Below are positions 1 through 11,109 of a DNA stretch of 64,000 nt, piece by piece. The position numbers were made by a program, and so were the translations under genes. The notes under the pieces were generated by a model. It did not search any database. It saw nothing but the letters and a program-made list of their open reading frames with translations, and was not told where the DNA came from. Origin of the DNA: Osedax fenrisi (Eukaryota; Annelida; Polychaeta; Sabellida; Siboglinidae); the NCBI GenBank assembly GCA_964019155.1, contig OZ025241.1, forward strand, positions 11,839,628-11,903,627. Reading direction: 5' to 3'. Numbering within the stretch: the first letter of the stretch is position 1; the number at the start of each line of letters is the position of its first letter.

Positions 1-19
1 GCATTCCGGCCTTACTACA
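1..19 (+). repeat. 3' end of the 5' LTR
   Basis: These bases are identical to 3749-3767 of the 3' LTR and end in CA, the usual LTR terminus. The rest of the 5' LTR lies before the window. Confidence 0.85.
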
Positions 20-20
20 T

Positions 21-38
21 TGGTGACAGCGGTATCCT
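21..38 (+). other. Putative tRNA primer binding site
   Basis: The sequence begins TGGTGACAGCGG one base after the LTR end. A primer binding site starts with TGG because it pairs with the CCA end of a tRNA. I could not assign the tRNA species from memory. Confidence 0.6.
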
Positions 39-132
39 GCTTTTAAACTCCAATTAACCGTGTATATTCGCCAACGGAGGGCTGTGAAACCAGGAAGTAC
101 ACTCGGTACCCGGAAGCAGAAGAAAAGGCCAC

Positions 133-1695
133 GTGTCGAACGACTGGAGCTGTCGACTGGAGGGAGAAATTGAAGATGTCGAACGGGTTAGTCCAGTTGT
201 ATTATGTAGCATAGAGGGTAGAAGTAGCAATTTTATCGTAGATACAGGTAGTCAAGTATCGATAATTCCTATAAGTTTAGTTAGGAAGTGGGGTCTAAAG
301 TTGATAGAGGATAAACGGTTGAGTAATTTGAGGACAGCAAATGGTAGTAAATTAATAACGATGGGAGTGGTACAAGTAGACGCATTTATGTGGAATAAGA
401 AATGTAATGATGTGATATTTGTAGTTACTCAGATAGATAGTCTATGTATAATTGGAATGAATATATTGGAGAAATTTGAATATGTATGGTTAGGGGATAA
501 AGAAACAAAATTAAAGGAGATTATAATTAGGAAAGTAAATAGAGTAGAGAGTAATTCACTAGATGTAGCATATATAGGGTTAAAAGGAGTTTTTAGAAAA
601 CAAGTAGAGCAATTAATAACTGAATATAAGAGTATATTTCATGTAAAGGGTAATAGTATAGGTTTAGCAGTAGGAACACATAGGATTAGAACGATAGACG
701 AAATACCAGTTGCACAACCGTATAGGAGAATAATAAAATCATTAGTTGGAGATGTAAAAAAACAGATAGATGAGTGGATAGAGGAAGGGGTAGTAGTGAA
801 ATCTAGTAGTGAATTTGTGAGTCCATTAGTAATAGTTAGAAAAAGTAGTGGAGAGATTAGATTATGTGTCGATTATAGAAAACTAAATAAAAAAACCATT
901 AAGGACGCGTATCCAATACCTCGTATTGATGATTCATTAGAGGCATTAGGTAGTGCGAAATATTTTTCATGTATAGACCTTAAATCAGCATATAATCAAA
1001 TTAGAGTTGATAAATCAGATCAACATAAAACAGCTTTTAGTTCCCCGTGGGGATTATATGAGTTTACACGTATGCCATTTGGACTAATAAATGCCCCTGC
1101 AACATTTCAAAGAATGATGAGTAATTTATTTAGGGATGAAATGTTTGAGTCAGTTGTATGCTATTTAGATGATGTGTTAGTTTTCTCACCAACAGTAGAA
1201 TCGCATATAGAACATTTAAAACTAGTATTGGGTAAGCTAGAGGGCGCTGGATTAAAACTTAATATTAAGAAGTGTAAATTTTGTATAGAACAAGTAGTTT
1301 TTTTAGGTTATAATATATCGAATAAGGGTATAAGTACTATTAAGGAGAAAACTAAAGCAATAGTGGAGTGGGAGAAACCTACAAATTTAAAGGAATTAAG
1401 ATCATTCTTAGGAGTATGTTCATATTATAGACGGTTTATCAAAGGATTTGCTAAAATTGTATCTCCACTAAACGAGTTGAATAGAATAGATAAGAGTGTA
1501 GGTGAAAAGAGAGTAAGTAGGTTTAGGAGTAAAAAAGTATTGATAGGGTGGAATAAGGAATGTGACCAGGCGATGGAAGCACTGAAGGACAAATTAGTGA
1601 GTGCACCAATATTAGGAATAGCAAAGTATGATAGACCATTTACAGTAGAGACAGATGCATCGGATAGAGGGCTAGGGGCAGTATTAAGCCAATAA
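133..1695 (+). pseudogene. pol: gypsy pol, first part: protease, reverse transcriptase, start of RNase H
   Basis: The frame opens after a TGA at 85-87. The first codon at 133 is GTG, so the true protein probably began upstream in the missing gag-pol. Residues 37-40 are DTGS, the aspartic protease active site. The reverse transcriptase follows, with the first catalytic Asp near residue 282 (CIDLKSAYNQI) and YLDD at 344-347. RNase H begins with ETDASD (Asp about 508). The frame stops at TAA 1693-1695 inside RNase H and continues uninterrupted in the same frame afterwards, so this is one point nonsense mutation and not a gene end. The enzyme would copy element RNA in cytoplasmic particles, but those need gag, which is not seen here. 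Confidence 0.93.
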
Positions 1696-3321
1696 ATAGA
1701 TGGAAAAAGGGTAGTAATAGCGTATGCTAGTAAATCACTGAATAAGGGAGAGAGAAATGAGGCGAATTATTCAGCTAAAAAGTTGGAATTTTTAGCAGTA
1801 GTATGGGCTATATCAGATAAGTTTAGACACTACTTATTAGGATCTAAATGTCAGGTGATTACTGATAATAGCGCAGTTGCTTGCATATTAAATAAGAAGG
1901 ATCTTTCGGCTTTAGAACAGAGGTGGATAGGTAGATTAGCACCATTTGAACTTACATTTAAATATAGAGCAGGAAAACAAAATATTGTAGCAGATGCCTT
2001 ATCAAGAAAACAGGATAGTAATTCAGAGGTAGAGGATAGTAATAATATGTATGAGGAAGATTTGGATGTGAGACATGTAGAGGTAGGAGGAGATGGGGTT
2101 GTGAATGAAATTGAAATAATAGGTCAAATGGATAGAGAGTCATTAAGGGAGAAACAGATGCAGGAAAGCGGGTTACTAAGTATTATAGAGTTATTAGAGA
2201 AAGGGGAGAAAGTAGAGAGATATAAGTTAGAGGGTGGAATATTATATAAGAATAGTAAGGAGGGAGATAACATTTTAGTTTTACCGAGGTCATTGATTAA
2301 GGAAGTATTAGAAGGGATACATGATGATAATGGACATCAGGGAATTGAGAGATCCATGGCGAGGGTTAATCTTTGGTATACCTGGAAAGGTAAATATGAA
2401 GATGTAAGAAAGTATGTCAACGAATGCGAGGTATGTAGTAGGTCCAAGGGAATAGTAAGAAAACCGATAATAAGATTAGGTAGTCTAGGGGCTAGTAGAC
2501 CATTAGAACTTCTATTTTTAGATTTCGTAACTTTAGATAAATCTACAGATAATCGAGAAAATGTATTAGTAATGACTGATGCATATACCAAGTTTGTAAG
2601 AGCAGTTCCAACACGAGATCAGAGTGCTGAAACCGTAGCAAAGATTTTATTAAATGAATGGGTATATGATTATGGAATACCAGAACGAATACATACCGAT
2701 CAAGGACGTAATTTCCAGGCAGGTTTGGTGAAGGAAGTTTGTAATTTATTTGGTATAAAACAAAGTAGATCGAGTCCATATCACCCCAAGGGTAATGGGC
2801 AATGTGAGAGGATGAATAGGACGATAATAAGTCTGCTAAGAGTACTCAGTGTAGAAGAAAAAAGAAAATGGCCAAAACATTTGCAAAGGGTAGTTTACTA
2901 TTATAATATAACGAAACATACGACGACTGGCTATTCCCCATTTCAGTTGATGTTTGGACGAGAAGAGAGGTTACCGATAGATAGGAAGTTAAGTGGCATG
3001 GCAAATAAATTGGAAGGAGAATGGCTTGTAGATACAAAAAATAGGGTATTGAAAATGAATAAAAAGATTATGGATGCTAAGATAGTGGAAGAGGAAAATA
3101 GGAAATTATATATTGAAAGGGAGGATATACTAGAGGAAGGTAGTGTAGTACGTATAAAAAATAGAGTATTAGGAAGAAGGAAACTAGAAAATTATTGGGG
3201 AGATGAATTGTGGAAAGTTGAAGGAAGGGTAAAGGGGACATCGGCATATAAGATTATATATGGTGATAATACTAGAGTAGAGAATAGGGAAAATATAAAG
3301 TTAGTTGTTGGTAATGTTTGA
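1696..3321 (+). pseudogene. pol: gypsy pol, second part: rest of RNase H and integrase
   Basis: This is the in-frame continuation after the TAA at 1693-1695. The first methionine is at 1783; residue numbers here count from it. RNase H continues with ITDNSA and the connection segment ending ADALSR. The integrase zinc-binding HHCC is His180, His185, Cys215 and Cys218. The catalytic DDE is Asp247, Asp306 and Glu342, with the expected 35-residue spacing between the last two. A basic C-terminal tail follows and ends at TGA 3319-3321. No chromodomain is apparent. Integrase would insert the DNA copy into the genome. All key residues are present, so only the upstream stop disables it. Confidence 0.93.
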
Positions 3322-3345
3322 AAATTTGAGGGCAAATTTTTCTTC

Positions 3346-3359
3346 AGGGGTTGGGTGGA
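3346..3359 (+). other. Polypurine tract
   Basis: A G-rich run (AGGGGTTGGGTGGA) lies directly before the TG that opens the 3' LTR. This is the position of the plus-strand primer of LTR elements. Two or three T residues interrupt it. Confidence 0.65.
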
Positions 3360-3382
3360 TGTTATATAGTGATATTACGCAA

Positions 3383-3390
3383 TATATAAG
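3383..3390 (+). promoter_or_regulatory. LTR TATA-like element with downstream initiator-like site
   Basis: TATATAAG lies 24 bp into the LTR. A TCAGTT motif like the arthropod initiator occurs at 3524-3528 and could be an alternative start. The role is inferred from position only. Confidence 0.4.
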
Positions 3391-3696
3391 ACCCAGCGAA
3401 TATGCATACAATGCACTAATCTGTCGATATAGCGTGGCGTATCACGCATCAGTGCGTCACGTAGAATCAACCAATTAGCGTCGTGCACCTATAACATAGA
3501 ATGTTTAGTGCAGCGACATCATTCAGTTGATATTCTGATAGTAACGTATAGGTATAGTTATATTCTAATTGTAACATTCAAATTGTATACGCTATATGTA
3601 CTGCATTATTCGAACCACATATACACGGTAAGGTTCATGTCATTAATGTAAACTACATGTATTATTATTATTACTATTTCTTTAGGTTTTTGTTTT

Positions 3697-3702
3697 AATA
3701 AA
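3697..3702 (+). promoter_or_regulatory. LTR polyadenylation signal AATAAA
   Basis: AATAAA lies 65 bp before the LTR end, a usual position for the R-region poly(A) signal. It is conserved in the solo LTR. Confidence 0.6.
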
Positions 3703-3761
3703 GTTGTTAAAGCAATTCACGTTTTGTTTAATACAAAACGACAAAGAGGCATTCCGGCCTT

Positions 3762-3767
<6 letters not shown>

Positions 3768-3805
<38 letters not shown>
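3768..3805. repeat. (TA)n microsatellite, target of the gypsy insertion
   Basis: About 19 TA units directly abut the CA end of the LTR. Confidence 0.95.
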
Positions 3806-3807
<2 letters not shown>

Positions 3808-4465
3808 GATTTAGATTTATTTTTATAAATACATATATATATATATATATATCTATACAATTAAATAAATTAAGCTTAATTTAAGTATAATGATATCCTC
3901 AATATTGTGAGAAAATGTATTTTTTATTTATATACATAATAATTATGCATATTAAAATAATTAAACAAGTTATTATAATTATATGTATGAATAATATTAT
4001 ATTAAATTACTATCAAACTAAACTGGAATAATAATTAATATATTCTAGGAAAATATAAAGCACCTTAATAATCCAAGTTCCACTATTTTAAATGTTCTCA
4101 AATCAAATATATATCATAAAAAATTGGAAAGTTTATTCATGAAAAATGTCAACAATACTCTTATAAATTTTAGAAATGAATTACTATGATATTTAAAATG
4201 TATCAAATAATATACATAATGTATTAGGATATATTATAAATTATATTAAAATGTGATATATATATATTTATAATGAATACTATATTATATTGATTATACA
4301 TAATAATTATAATTATAGACAAGAATAAAAAGGGGATGTGTATCTACATATAACATGTATTATGTAGACAATATAGATTCAGAAGCAGTAATGATTAATA
4401 ATTTTGAAGGTTTTTTCCAAATATAATTTATTGTCAAATATATTACAATATTCGAATTATAATGC

Positions 4466-4498
<33 letters not shown>
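3806..4498. other. AT-rich noncoding DNA
   Basis: No open frame of note and no recognised repeat apart from short (TA)n tracts near 3834 and 4470. Confidence 0.7.
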
Positions 4499-4501
<3 letters not shown>

Positions 4502-4815
4502 ATTTTTATTTGGTGGAGTCCTTTCATCCCATCCAGGAACTTAGATGAAGTTTTCACTTATAATAATATATGGCTCTAATATCCTTTCGAGGCCGCTCTC
4601 ATGTTAATGAATCCATGGTTTTAACGAGAGCCGATCATTTATTTATACAAAATTATATAATATCACTTCTAAATAATATTTTAAGACCCATTTATAAAAT
4701 TAATTAATGGTCCGGACGAGGCTCGAACCCGTTTCCTACTATAATACCCGTATGTATTTATGTTCCTGGATGTAATGTATGGACTCCACTAAATAAAAAT
4801 AAATATAACAATAAC
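4499..4815 (-). mobile_element. tRNA-derived SINE, with an inverted tail fragment of the same family
   Basis: On the minus strand, GGGTTCGAGCCTCG at about 4712-4725 matches a tRNA B box (GGTTCGANNCC). A family body follows that is shared with 33818-34090, including AGGAACTTAGAT and a block around ATGAATCCATGGTTTTAACG. The minus-strand tail at 4499-4530 reads GGACTCCACCAAATAAAAAT. The same tail, with GTTCCTGGATG before it, recurs on the plus strand at 4766-4815, giving an inverted repeat of about 45 bp around the unit. The simplest reading is two tail-to-tail SINE insertions, the second being a fragment. A TIR element that picked up a tRNA-like core is less likely. Confidence 0.6.
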
Positions 4816-5108
4816 AATAAATATATATATATATATATAAGTTAATCAAAAGTATTATTAAATTAAAATATATTATTATTAATATTATACATATTACATA
4901 TATTATTTGTATACACTTTATATGTATAATTGATATTTATGTATAACATTAAAATAGATTATAAACATTATACAATTTGTAAACCAACGTATGGTGTATT
5001 TTGTAATAATATGGATTATTATTATACTTATAATTCAGATATATGTTTGTATATTAATATATAAATATTTATTATAGTATTATAATATTATTATTAATTT
5101 AAATAATT

Positions 5109-5151
<43 letters not shown>

Positions 5152-5189
5152 AATTAACCCTTTAATATATATATATATATATATATAAA
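4816..5189. other. AT-rich noncoding DNA with (TA)n tracts
   Basis: (TA)n tracts lie at about 4822-4840, 5113-5149 and 5164-5188. No gene is seen. Confidence 0.7.
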
Positions 5190-6365
5190 TATATATATTT
5201 AAGGCTATCCTCTTAAATGGTTGACTTCATTCATCACTAACAGAATATCATCCGTCAAAATTAATGATTTTATATCATCTCCTAAACTATTATTAACGGG
5301 GTTAAACAGGGATCAGTGCTTAACTAATTTATCTTATTGATATATGTACGTCCTATAGGAATATATTTCCAACATTAATCGTAAATATCCTAATATTTAC
5401 TATCATATTGACGTCGATGATATTCAATGTTATTAAAATTACCTATTTTCTCCATTAATTCCAAATCTGAGCTTTCTGATTATACATCTGAAATTATTTA
5501 TTGGTTTTTAAAAATTATTTCATAGTAAATACTTCAAAAATCGAACTTATGAACATCTTTAAGGTACCTGTCATATTTCCTACTTTATCAATTGATGGTA
5601 ACATAATTCATAATTATAAATCTGTGCTTAATATTGGTGTATTAATGGATAATACTTTATCATATAGTTTTCATATTAATGTGATTTAAAAATCTGTTAA
5701 TTTCTATTTTGGAAAAATTCGCCATATTAGAAATTATTGATCTCTTAATATCACTTAATATCACTAATTGCCTTGTAAATGTGCTAATGCTATCTTGATT
5801 ATATTACTGTTGTTCTCTTTTTTATGTTATTAAGAACACCGAAACTATAAAAGTTGACCGAATTATTCGATCATCTGTCATATTAATATATAGGCTTAAT
5901 CGATGAGATCACTATTTAACTGACATGCATCAACACAATTTGAAATGGTTAGAATTTAAAAAAGTTGTGCATTTATTTACGTACTACTATTCTTAATTCA
6001 TAAAACATTAAATCTAAGTAGATCTGGATATATACGTAGATTGCTTGTTCGTCGTCACAATATCCGTCATCTTCGTTCTTCTAATAGGACTTTACTCTAG
6101 ATGCCAACTGGAAGTAATTGAATGCAGTCTCGCTATTTCTCTAGAATTACGCCAGCCAGATGGGATATTATATTGCCGTACCAGTTACGTAAATTGAATT
6201 CACCGCTTACTTTTACGAATTGTCTAAAAGAATATCTAAATTAACCTATCTATTGATCATTGCTATTTTATTTGTATATTATATTTGTATTTGACTGTTT
6301 TGTTTATTTTTGTTTATTTATTTGTTTTGTTTCTACACCAGTGAGGGTATTAAATAGATTAATAT
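5190..6365 (+). mobile_element. Decayed L2/CR1-type LINE, 3' part of the RT ORF
   Basis: Moving between frames gives consecutive LINE RT signatures. A GVKQGSVL segment at about 5299-5322 stands in for GVPQGSVLGP. At 5501-5689 is a frame with LSIDGN, VLNIGVLMDNTLS and HINV, the region after the palm. Further on are IRSSV and a C-terminal stretch with ARWDI and QLRKLNSPLTF near 6150-6240. Many frameshifts and stops separate these. The copy is 5'-truncated just after (TA)n at 5188. The nearest relative in the window is the minus-strand element at 36780-37832. It is an old, dead copy. Confidence 0.75.
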
Positions 6366-6456
6366 ATTTAATATATAAAATATATCAAATATAAATTTAT
6401 TTTTATATTTAATTATTTACAAATATAACATTTAAGTGTAATCTATATATTATAAA

Positions 6457-6492
<36 letters not shown>

Positions 6493-6531
6493 GAATTGTA
6501 ATAATAATAACTTATCTAAAATAGGATGATT

Positions 6532-6598
<67 letters not shown>

Positions 6599-6650
6599 GT
6601 CAACCTAGTATTAATTAGATAATAATTAATATTTTACTATGCGTATTTAT

Positions 6651-6683
<33 letters not shown>
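6366..6683. repeat. AT-rich spacer with three (TA)n arrays
   Basis: (TA)n arrays at about 6461-6489, 6536-6594 and 6655-6682. The translated tyrosine-isoleucine frame here is only the microsatellite. Confidence 0.85.
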
Positions 6684-6686
<3 letters not shown>

Positions 6687-7110
6687 ATTATGGTCAATAA
6701 TAAAAAGTGTAGAACAAACGCCCATCTGAATTATTTTGGAAATAAAGTGTTCTCTTCCTGGAACGCGTTACCTTTTACAATTACATCTTATAAAACCGTA
6801 ACACTTTTTCGTGAAAAATTAATTCACACCAAATGTGTCAACATGTTATTGTTATACATTATTAATGGTACCAATATATAGTATTTGGTATTATGATTTC
6901 TGTCATCAGTTTACGGTAGCTTAACGCCAGGATACGTCAACCAAATTACATACTAGTGACTCATCCACCCTAGGGAATTGATCCATCCCATATGGGACAT
7001 GCCAAACCGATACCTTCGGTTTTGTTACATTTCCTGTTTGACAACTTGTATTGTCGGATACTATATATTGCTTCAACGGCTGGTATAATCCAATGTTTTA
7101 TTTTATTTTA
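6684..7110 (+). mobile_element. 3' fragment of another LINE
   Basis: The frame 6690-6881 reads FGNKVFSSWNALPFTITSYK followed by LFREKL. This matches the usual C-terminal end of LINE ORF2 proteins (F..R....WN.LP......S...FK..L). A 3'-UTR-like, less AT-rich tail follows to about 7110. The copy begins right after (TA)n. Only about 60 codons survive, so the clade is uncertain. Confidence 0.6.
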
Positions 7111-7531
7111 TTTCTCCGTTTATTTCTTGTTTTTTTTGTATCGTGTCGTTTTTTCTTACTGTTATCACATTTATATATTTTGTTTATAAATGTTATATAA
7201 TTATATGTTTATATATAATTATAACTTTCTATATATTTATATTTATATTATATTTAAATTCAAATAATGCCGAACAACTTGTAATATAAGGTACATTAAA
7301 ATATAAGTTAAATTAAGATGAAGTTCAGTTAAATTTATATCGCTATTCATCTGTAATACTTAAACATATATTTAATATGCTAGAATTATAAATAATTGTT
7401 TATTTTTATTCAAACTATTCTCAAATAATTATAAATATAGTTTATAGACAAGAATTTTAATTTTGAGTTGCTTTTACAAAGTTATTTTGAAATAATAATA
7501 ACTTATACTTTCTATATACTTACTATACATA

Positions 7532-7535
<4 letters not shown>
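7111..7535. other. AT-rich noncoding DNA
   Basis: Nothing recognised. The open frame 6992-7189 is a T-rich chance frame overlapping the LINE tail. Confidence 0.6.

Positions 7536-7589
<54 letters not shown>
7536..7589. repeat. (TA)n array at the left joint of the tandem duplication
   Basis: About 27 TA units. Sequence to its right (from 7590) recurs from 19829; sequence to its left does not. Confidence 0.9.
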
Positions 7590-7595
<6 letters not shown>

Positions 7596-9248
7596 GTATA
7601 AATAATGTTATCAATTTAATAAACTTTAGTTAATATCAAAATTAACGATTCCTGGTTTGAATATACATTATAAATATTATATATATAATATTTATAATGT
7701 AATATTGTATTAATAAATATGCTTAAATATCATTATTATATATTTATAAATTAAATTGTAAATTAGATTTAAAATACTAATTAATTAATAATATAATTTA
7801 TTATTATAACGAATATTATAATATTATTAAAAGTTAAAATAACATTATAGAGAAATGTATGCTATATAATTATTATCATTCATATATTGGTATTTAAAAA
7901 ATATTATTAATATATTATATTGATAAATAGTAAATTATTTGTTAAATACATTTGATATCATTTGAAAAATCGTGAAATATAATATTGTTATTAATTTTAA
8001 ATTATTAATCTAAAATAATTACGATAACCTATGTAATTGAACATTATATATCTATATATTGATATTATCAATCTATATATATATATATATAATTGTTAAT
8101 ATACATATAACATAAATAGCATTTCCTGCATAACATGTTATAGTAGACGAATGATCGTGGACAGATATTCGAATTGTGAAATTGGTTAAATTATATATCA
8201 ATATTATAGGCTTATTATATTAATTAGTAAATATATGTATTTTCTTTTAAGTTTAACTGTAACTTATATAATAAAATAGCACTAATCAATCTGTATCATT
8301 GAATACTTAAGGTATGATAATGAAACGCTATACAAAGTATTCAAAGTCGATGATATTCATTTTAAGAACATATATTAGTGTCTACATTTTATAATCTTAT
8401 AATAGGATCAATAAACCTAGTTACATAAATACTTTATGTTTATTTTTCTTATAACCCTAGTCTACTATTTTGTGCTAAATTTGAAAATATATTCTCCATC
8501 CTTATCATTATTTAATATTTGTATGTATTAAGGTTTTTATATATATTCGAATTGTTTTAATATTAAAATGGCTTTCCATTCATAATGCTGTTTAATTAAC
8601 TTGCTATCTATGCATTATCTGACAATGTTACTGCCCGATCTCAATTCCATGCGTTGCTGATTAAGAATCCAGTAGATAAGTGATTATTTTAAGTTAATTA
8701 TTTGTGAGTGATTTAAAATAAATTTCATCTTTGAATTGTTTGTTTAATACATATTAAAACAACAACTATGGCAGTTTAATATATTTCAAAGGTAATTTGA
8801 ATGAATATTTTCAAGTATTGTTACATACAATTATGATGTTAACAGTATAGTGCTTGTTAATTAAAATAAAGTACCAATAATTGTATTTACTATTACCAAC
8901 TATTAAGGATTTAAATAATATCGTGTAGTTATGTCAGTATATTAGGTTATAATATTGTATGAAATTTCATAATCCATCTTACCATAATAATCAAATAACC
9001 AATGTACTTAATATGTATATATATATTATGTTGACATATGATATTAAGTATATTAATTGTCTAGTAAATGTCCTTTTTAATGTAGTATCTGTAGAATATT
9101 GTGTAATCACATTGTGTTTATATGTATAGTAATATTAATATGAATTCCTCTGAGTTAGATATTATCTATATTCTATACATCATTTAGTCTTATTGTATAT
9201 ATCCATATTTATATAAATTAGTTTATAAATCAAATGAATAATTTAAAA

Positions 9249-9294
<46 letters not shown>

Positions 9295-10144
9295 GTAATT
9301 TATATAATGATTTGATCATATTATTTTATATTTAAATAATATGTAATAAATAATATATTTACTTTTTTTTTTAATTTTATACCGTGACTTTATTTTATAA
9401 TGTCAATATTGTAAATATTATAAATATTGTAAATAATATAAATATTGTAAATATTATAAATTAATCTTAATATTTATCTCTTTTAAATACAATATGTTAT
9501 ATTACTTTGCCGTTTAATGTATATATTAATAAATATAAATATTTATATTATTATATTAATACATTGATTATGCTGTGTTTTCTAGGTTTAGTGGATGATG
9601 ATTTTGAAATAGTAGTATGTTTACATATGTGTTTTACAATTATAACGATAGGGGATAAGGAGGTTTTATGATTTAATACATATTATTTAAATTTATATAA
9701 AATATAATTTGTATATATAATACATAATAAACTATAAAATATTATTATTAGATATCATTTATTATAATAAACTAAATTATATATAATAAATCTATATGTT
9801 GTGATATATAATCAAAATATTTATTTAATAATAAATCAACAAATAATAATAGTTTAAGTTGACTTCATATTTTATATTAGTAATGAATACTATAATAACA
9901 AATATACAGTAGAATATAATAACTTTGTTATTTATAATAAATGAAATACAATCTAAAATGTATAATATATTGTATACATATATGCATTTATTAATATATA
10001 TTTATTAATAAAGTATAGTTTAGTAATATTTAAAATTCGTTATAAAATTACAATAGTTTAAAATGATTTAATTGAAATCAATAGAATTACATATTAACAT
10101 TATTAATCATATATTTTAATATAAATAATAAGTTGTTATATACA

Positions 10145-10210
<66 letters not shown>

Positions 10211-10793
10211 TTGAGTATTGTAATACATCGTACATTTATTAGTGGACCTAATACAAATAGAAAAAGTGTGACTAATAAATAATATGTGATTTACCTATAC
10301 TTTATATTATTACATAGATTTAATGTTAACATAATAATAATTGTAATTTATATCACTAGTTGTAAACAAATATCTATATATATATTATATTATTAATTGA
10401 CACACATATTCAATACATATTTGTGTGTATTATTTATAATATGTACAATAATTTCATTCTTGCGTATATATTTATGTATACGCTATTATAATACATACAA
10501 TGTAATGTAATACAATATAATTGATAAATATATAAAGCTATTTTATATATTTGTATTAGTATACTATCTCATATATAAATAAATGCTTAATTAATATATC
10601 AATCAATATACAAATTGTAGATTACTATTGTAAGAGGATGTAGCTGGATATATAACAAAAGATCAATAAATATGATCCCACAAATTATAGTGAAACTTCG
10701 AGAATATATAGATATGAAATATGTTAACAAAAATAACTTCTGCGATGAAGTAACATGTTGGATAATCTAAACTATATATACCCACTTATTAAT

Positions 10794-10858
<65 letters not shown>
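7590..10858. other. AT-rich noncoding DNA with (TA)n arrays (copy 1)
   Basis: No open frame over 60 codons and no element recognised. (TA)n arrays lie at 9256-9291, about 10144-10204 and about 10799-10855. The same DNA is at 19829-23063. Confidence 0.75.
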
Positions 10859-10859
<1 letters not shown>

Positions 10860-10861
10860 TA

Positions 10862-11032
10862 ATATTAAACAATCCATAGAAACAGATAATATTTTATATA
10901 GTACCAGAAAATTAGTAAAATCTAAAAAAATATTTAAAACTTGGGTTTATAAAAACAAAGTATATATTAATATAGATGATAATAATGACAATATTTATAT
11001 ATCTGATACATCTCAATTAAATAATCTAGTGT
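10862..11032 (+). pseudogene. LINE A ORF1, C-terminal remnant (copy 1)
   Basis: The translation runs about 57 codons to a TAA and contains STRKLVKSKKIFKTWVYKNK, then a short hydrophilic strand region and DTSQLNNL. This resembles the end of LINE ORF1 proteins (..ARKL...K....W.....I..RK......I....DL), the nucleic-acid-binding partner of ORF2. ORF2 starts 78 bp downstream. The upstream part is lost at the (TA)n junction. The match is by pattern only. Confidence 0.5.
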
Positions 11033-11109
11033 AAGAACCAGTAATTTACATAAAGCAATTAATCAAGTAGGTATATATATCATCTTATTATATCGTATTA
11101 TTTATTCAA

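Larger units (their letters stand above)
1..3767 (+). mobile_element. Ty3/gypsy LTR retrotransposon, 5' LTR cut by window edge, gag not seen
   Basis: The order is end of a 5' LTR, putative primer binding site, protease, reverse transcriptase, RNase H, integrase, polypurine tract and 3' LTR. This is the standard Ty3/gypsy pol order. The first 19 bases equal the last 19 bases of the 3' LTR at 3749-3767, so the 5' LTR ends at base 19. Only about 170 bp separate that LTR end from the protease, which leaves no room for a gag capsid and nucleocapsid region. This copy has therefore probably lost gag by internal deletion. The 3' end abuts (TA)n. One nonsense codon interrupts pol. The copy is recent but non-autonomous. 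Confidence 0.95.
3360..3767 (+). repeat. 3' LTR, 408 bp
   Basis: It starts TGTTATATAG and ends TTACTACA (TG...CA). It has the same length as the solo LTR at 45245-45652 and differs from it at about five positions by direct comparison. This fixes both ends exactly. The right flank is (TA)n. Confidence 0.95.

Noticed and set aside
1958..3037. Minus-strand frames within gypsy pol
   Set aside because: Shadows of the plus-strand pol frame, without motifs.
4700..4735. Functional tRNA gene at the B box
   Set aside because: The D arm and acceptor pairing are not intact, and the flanks belong to a dispersed repeat shared with 33818-34090.
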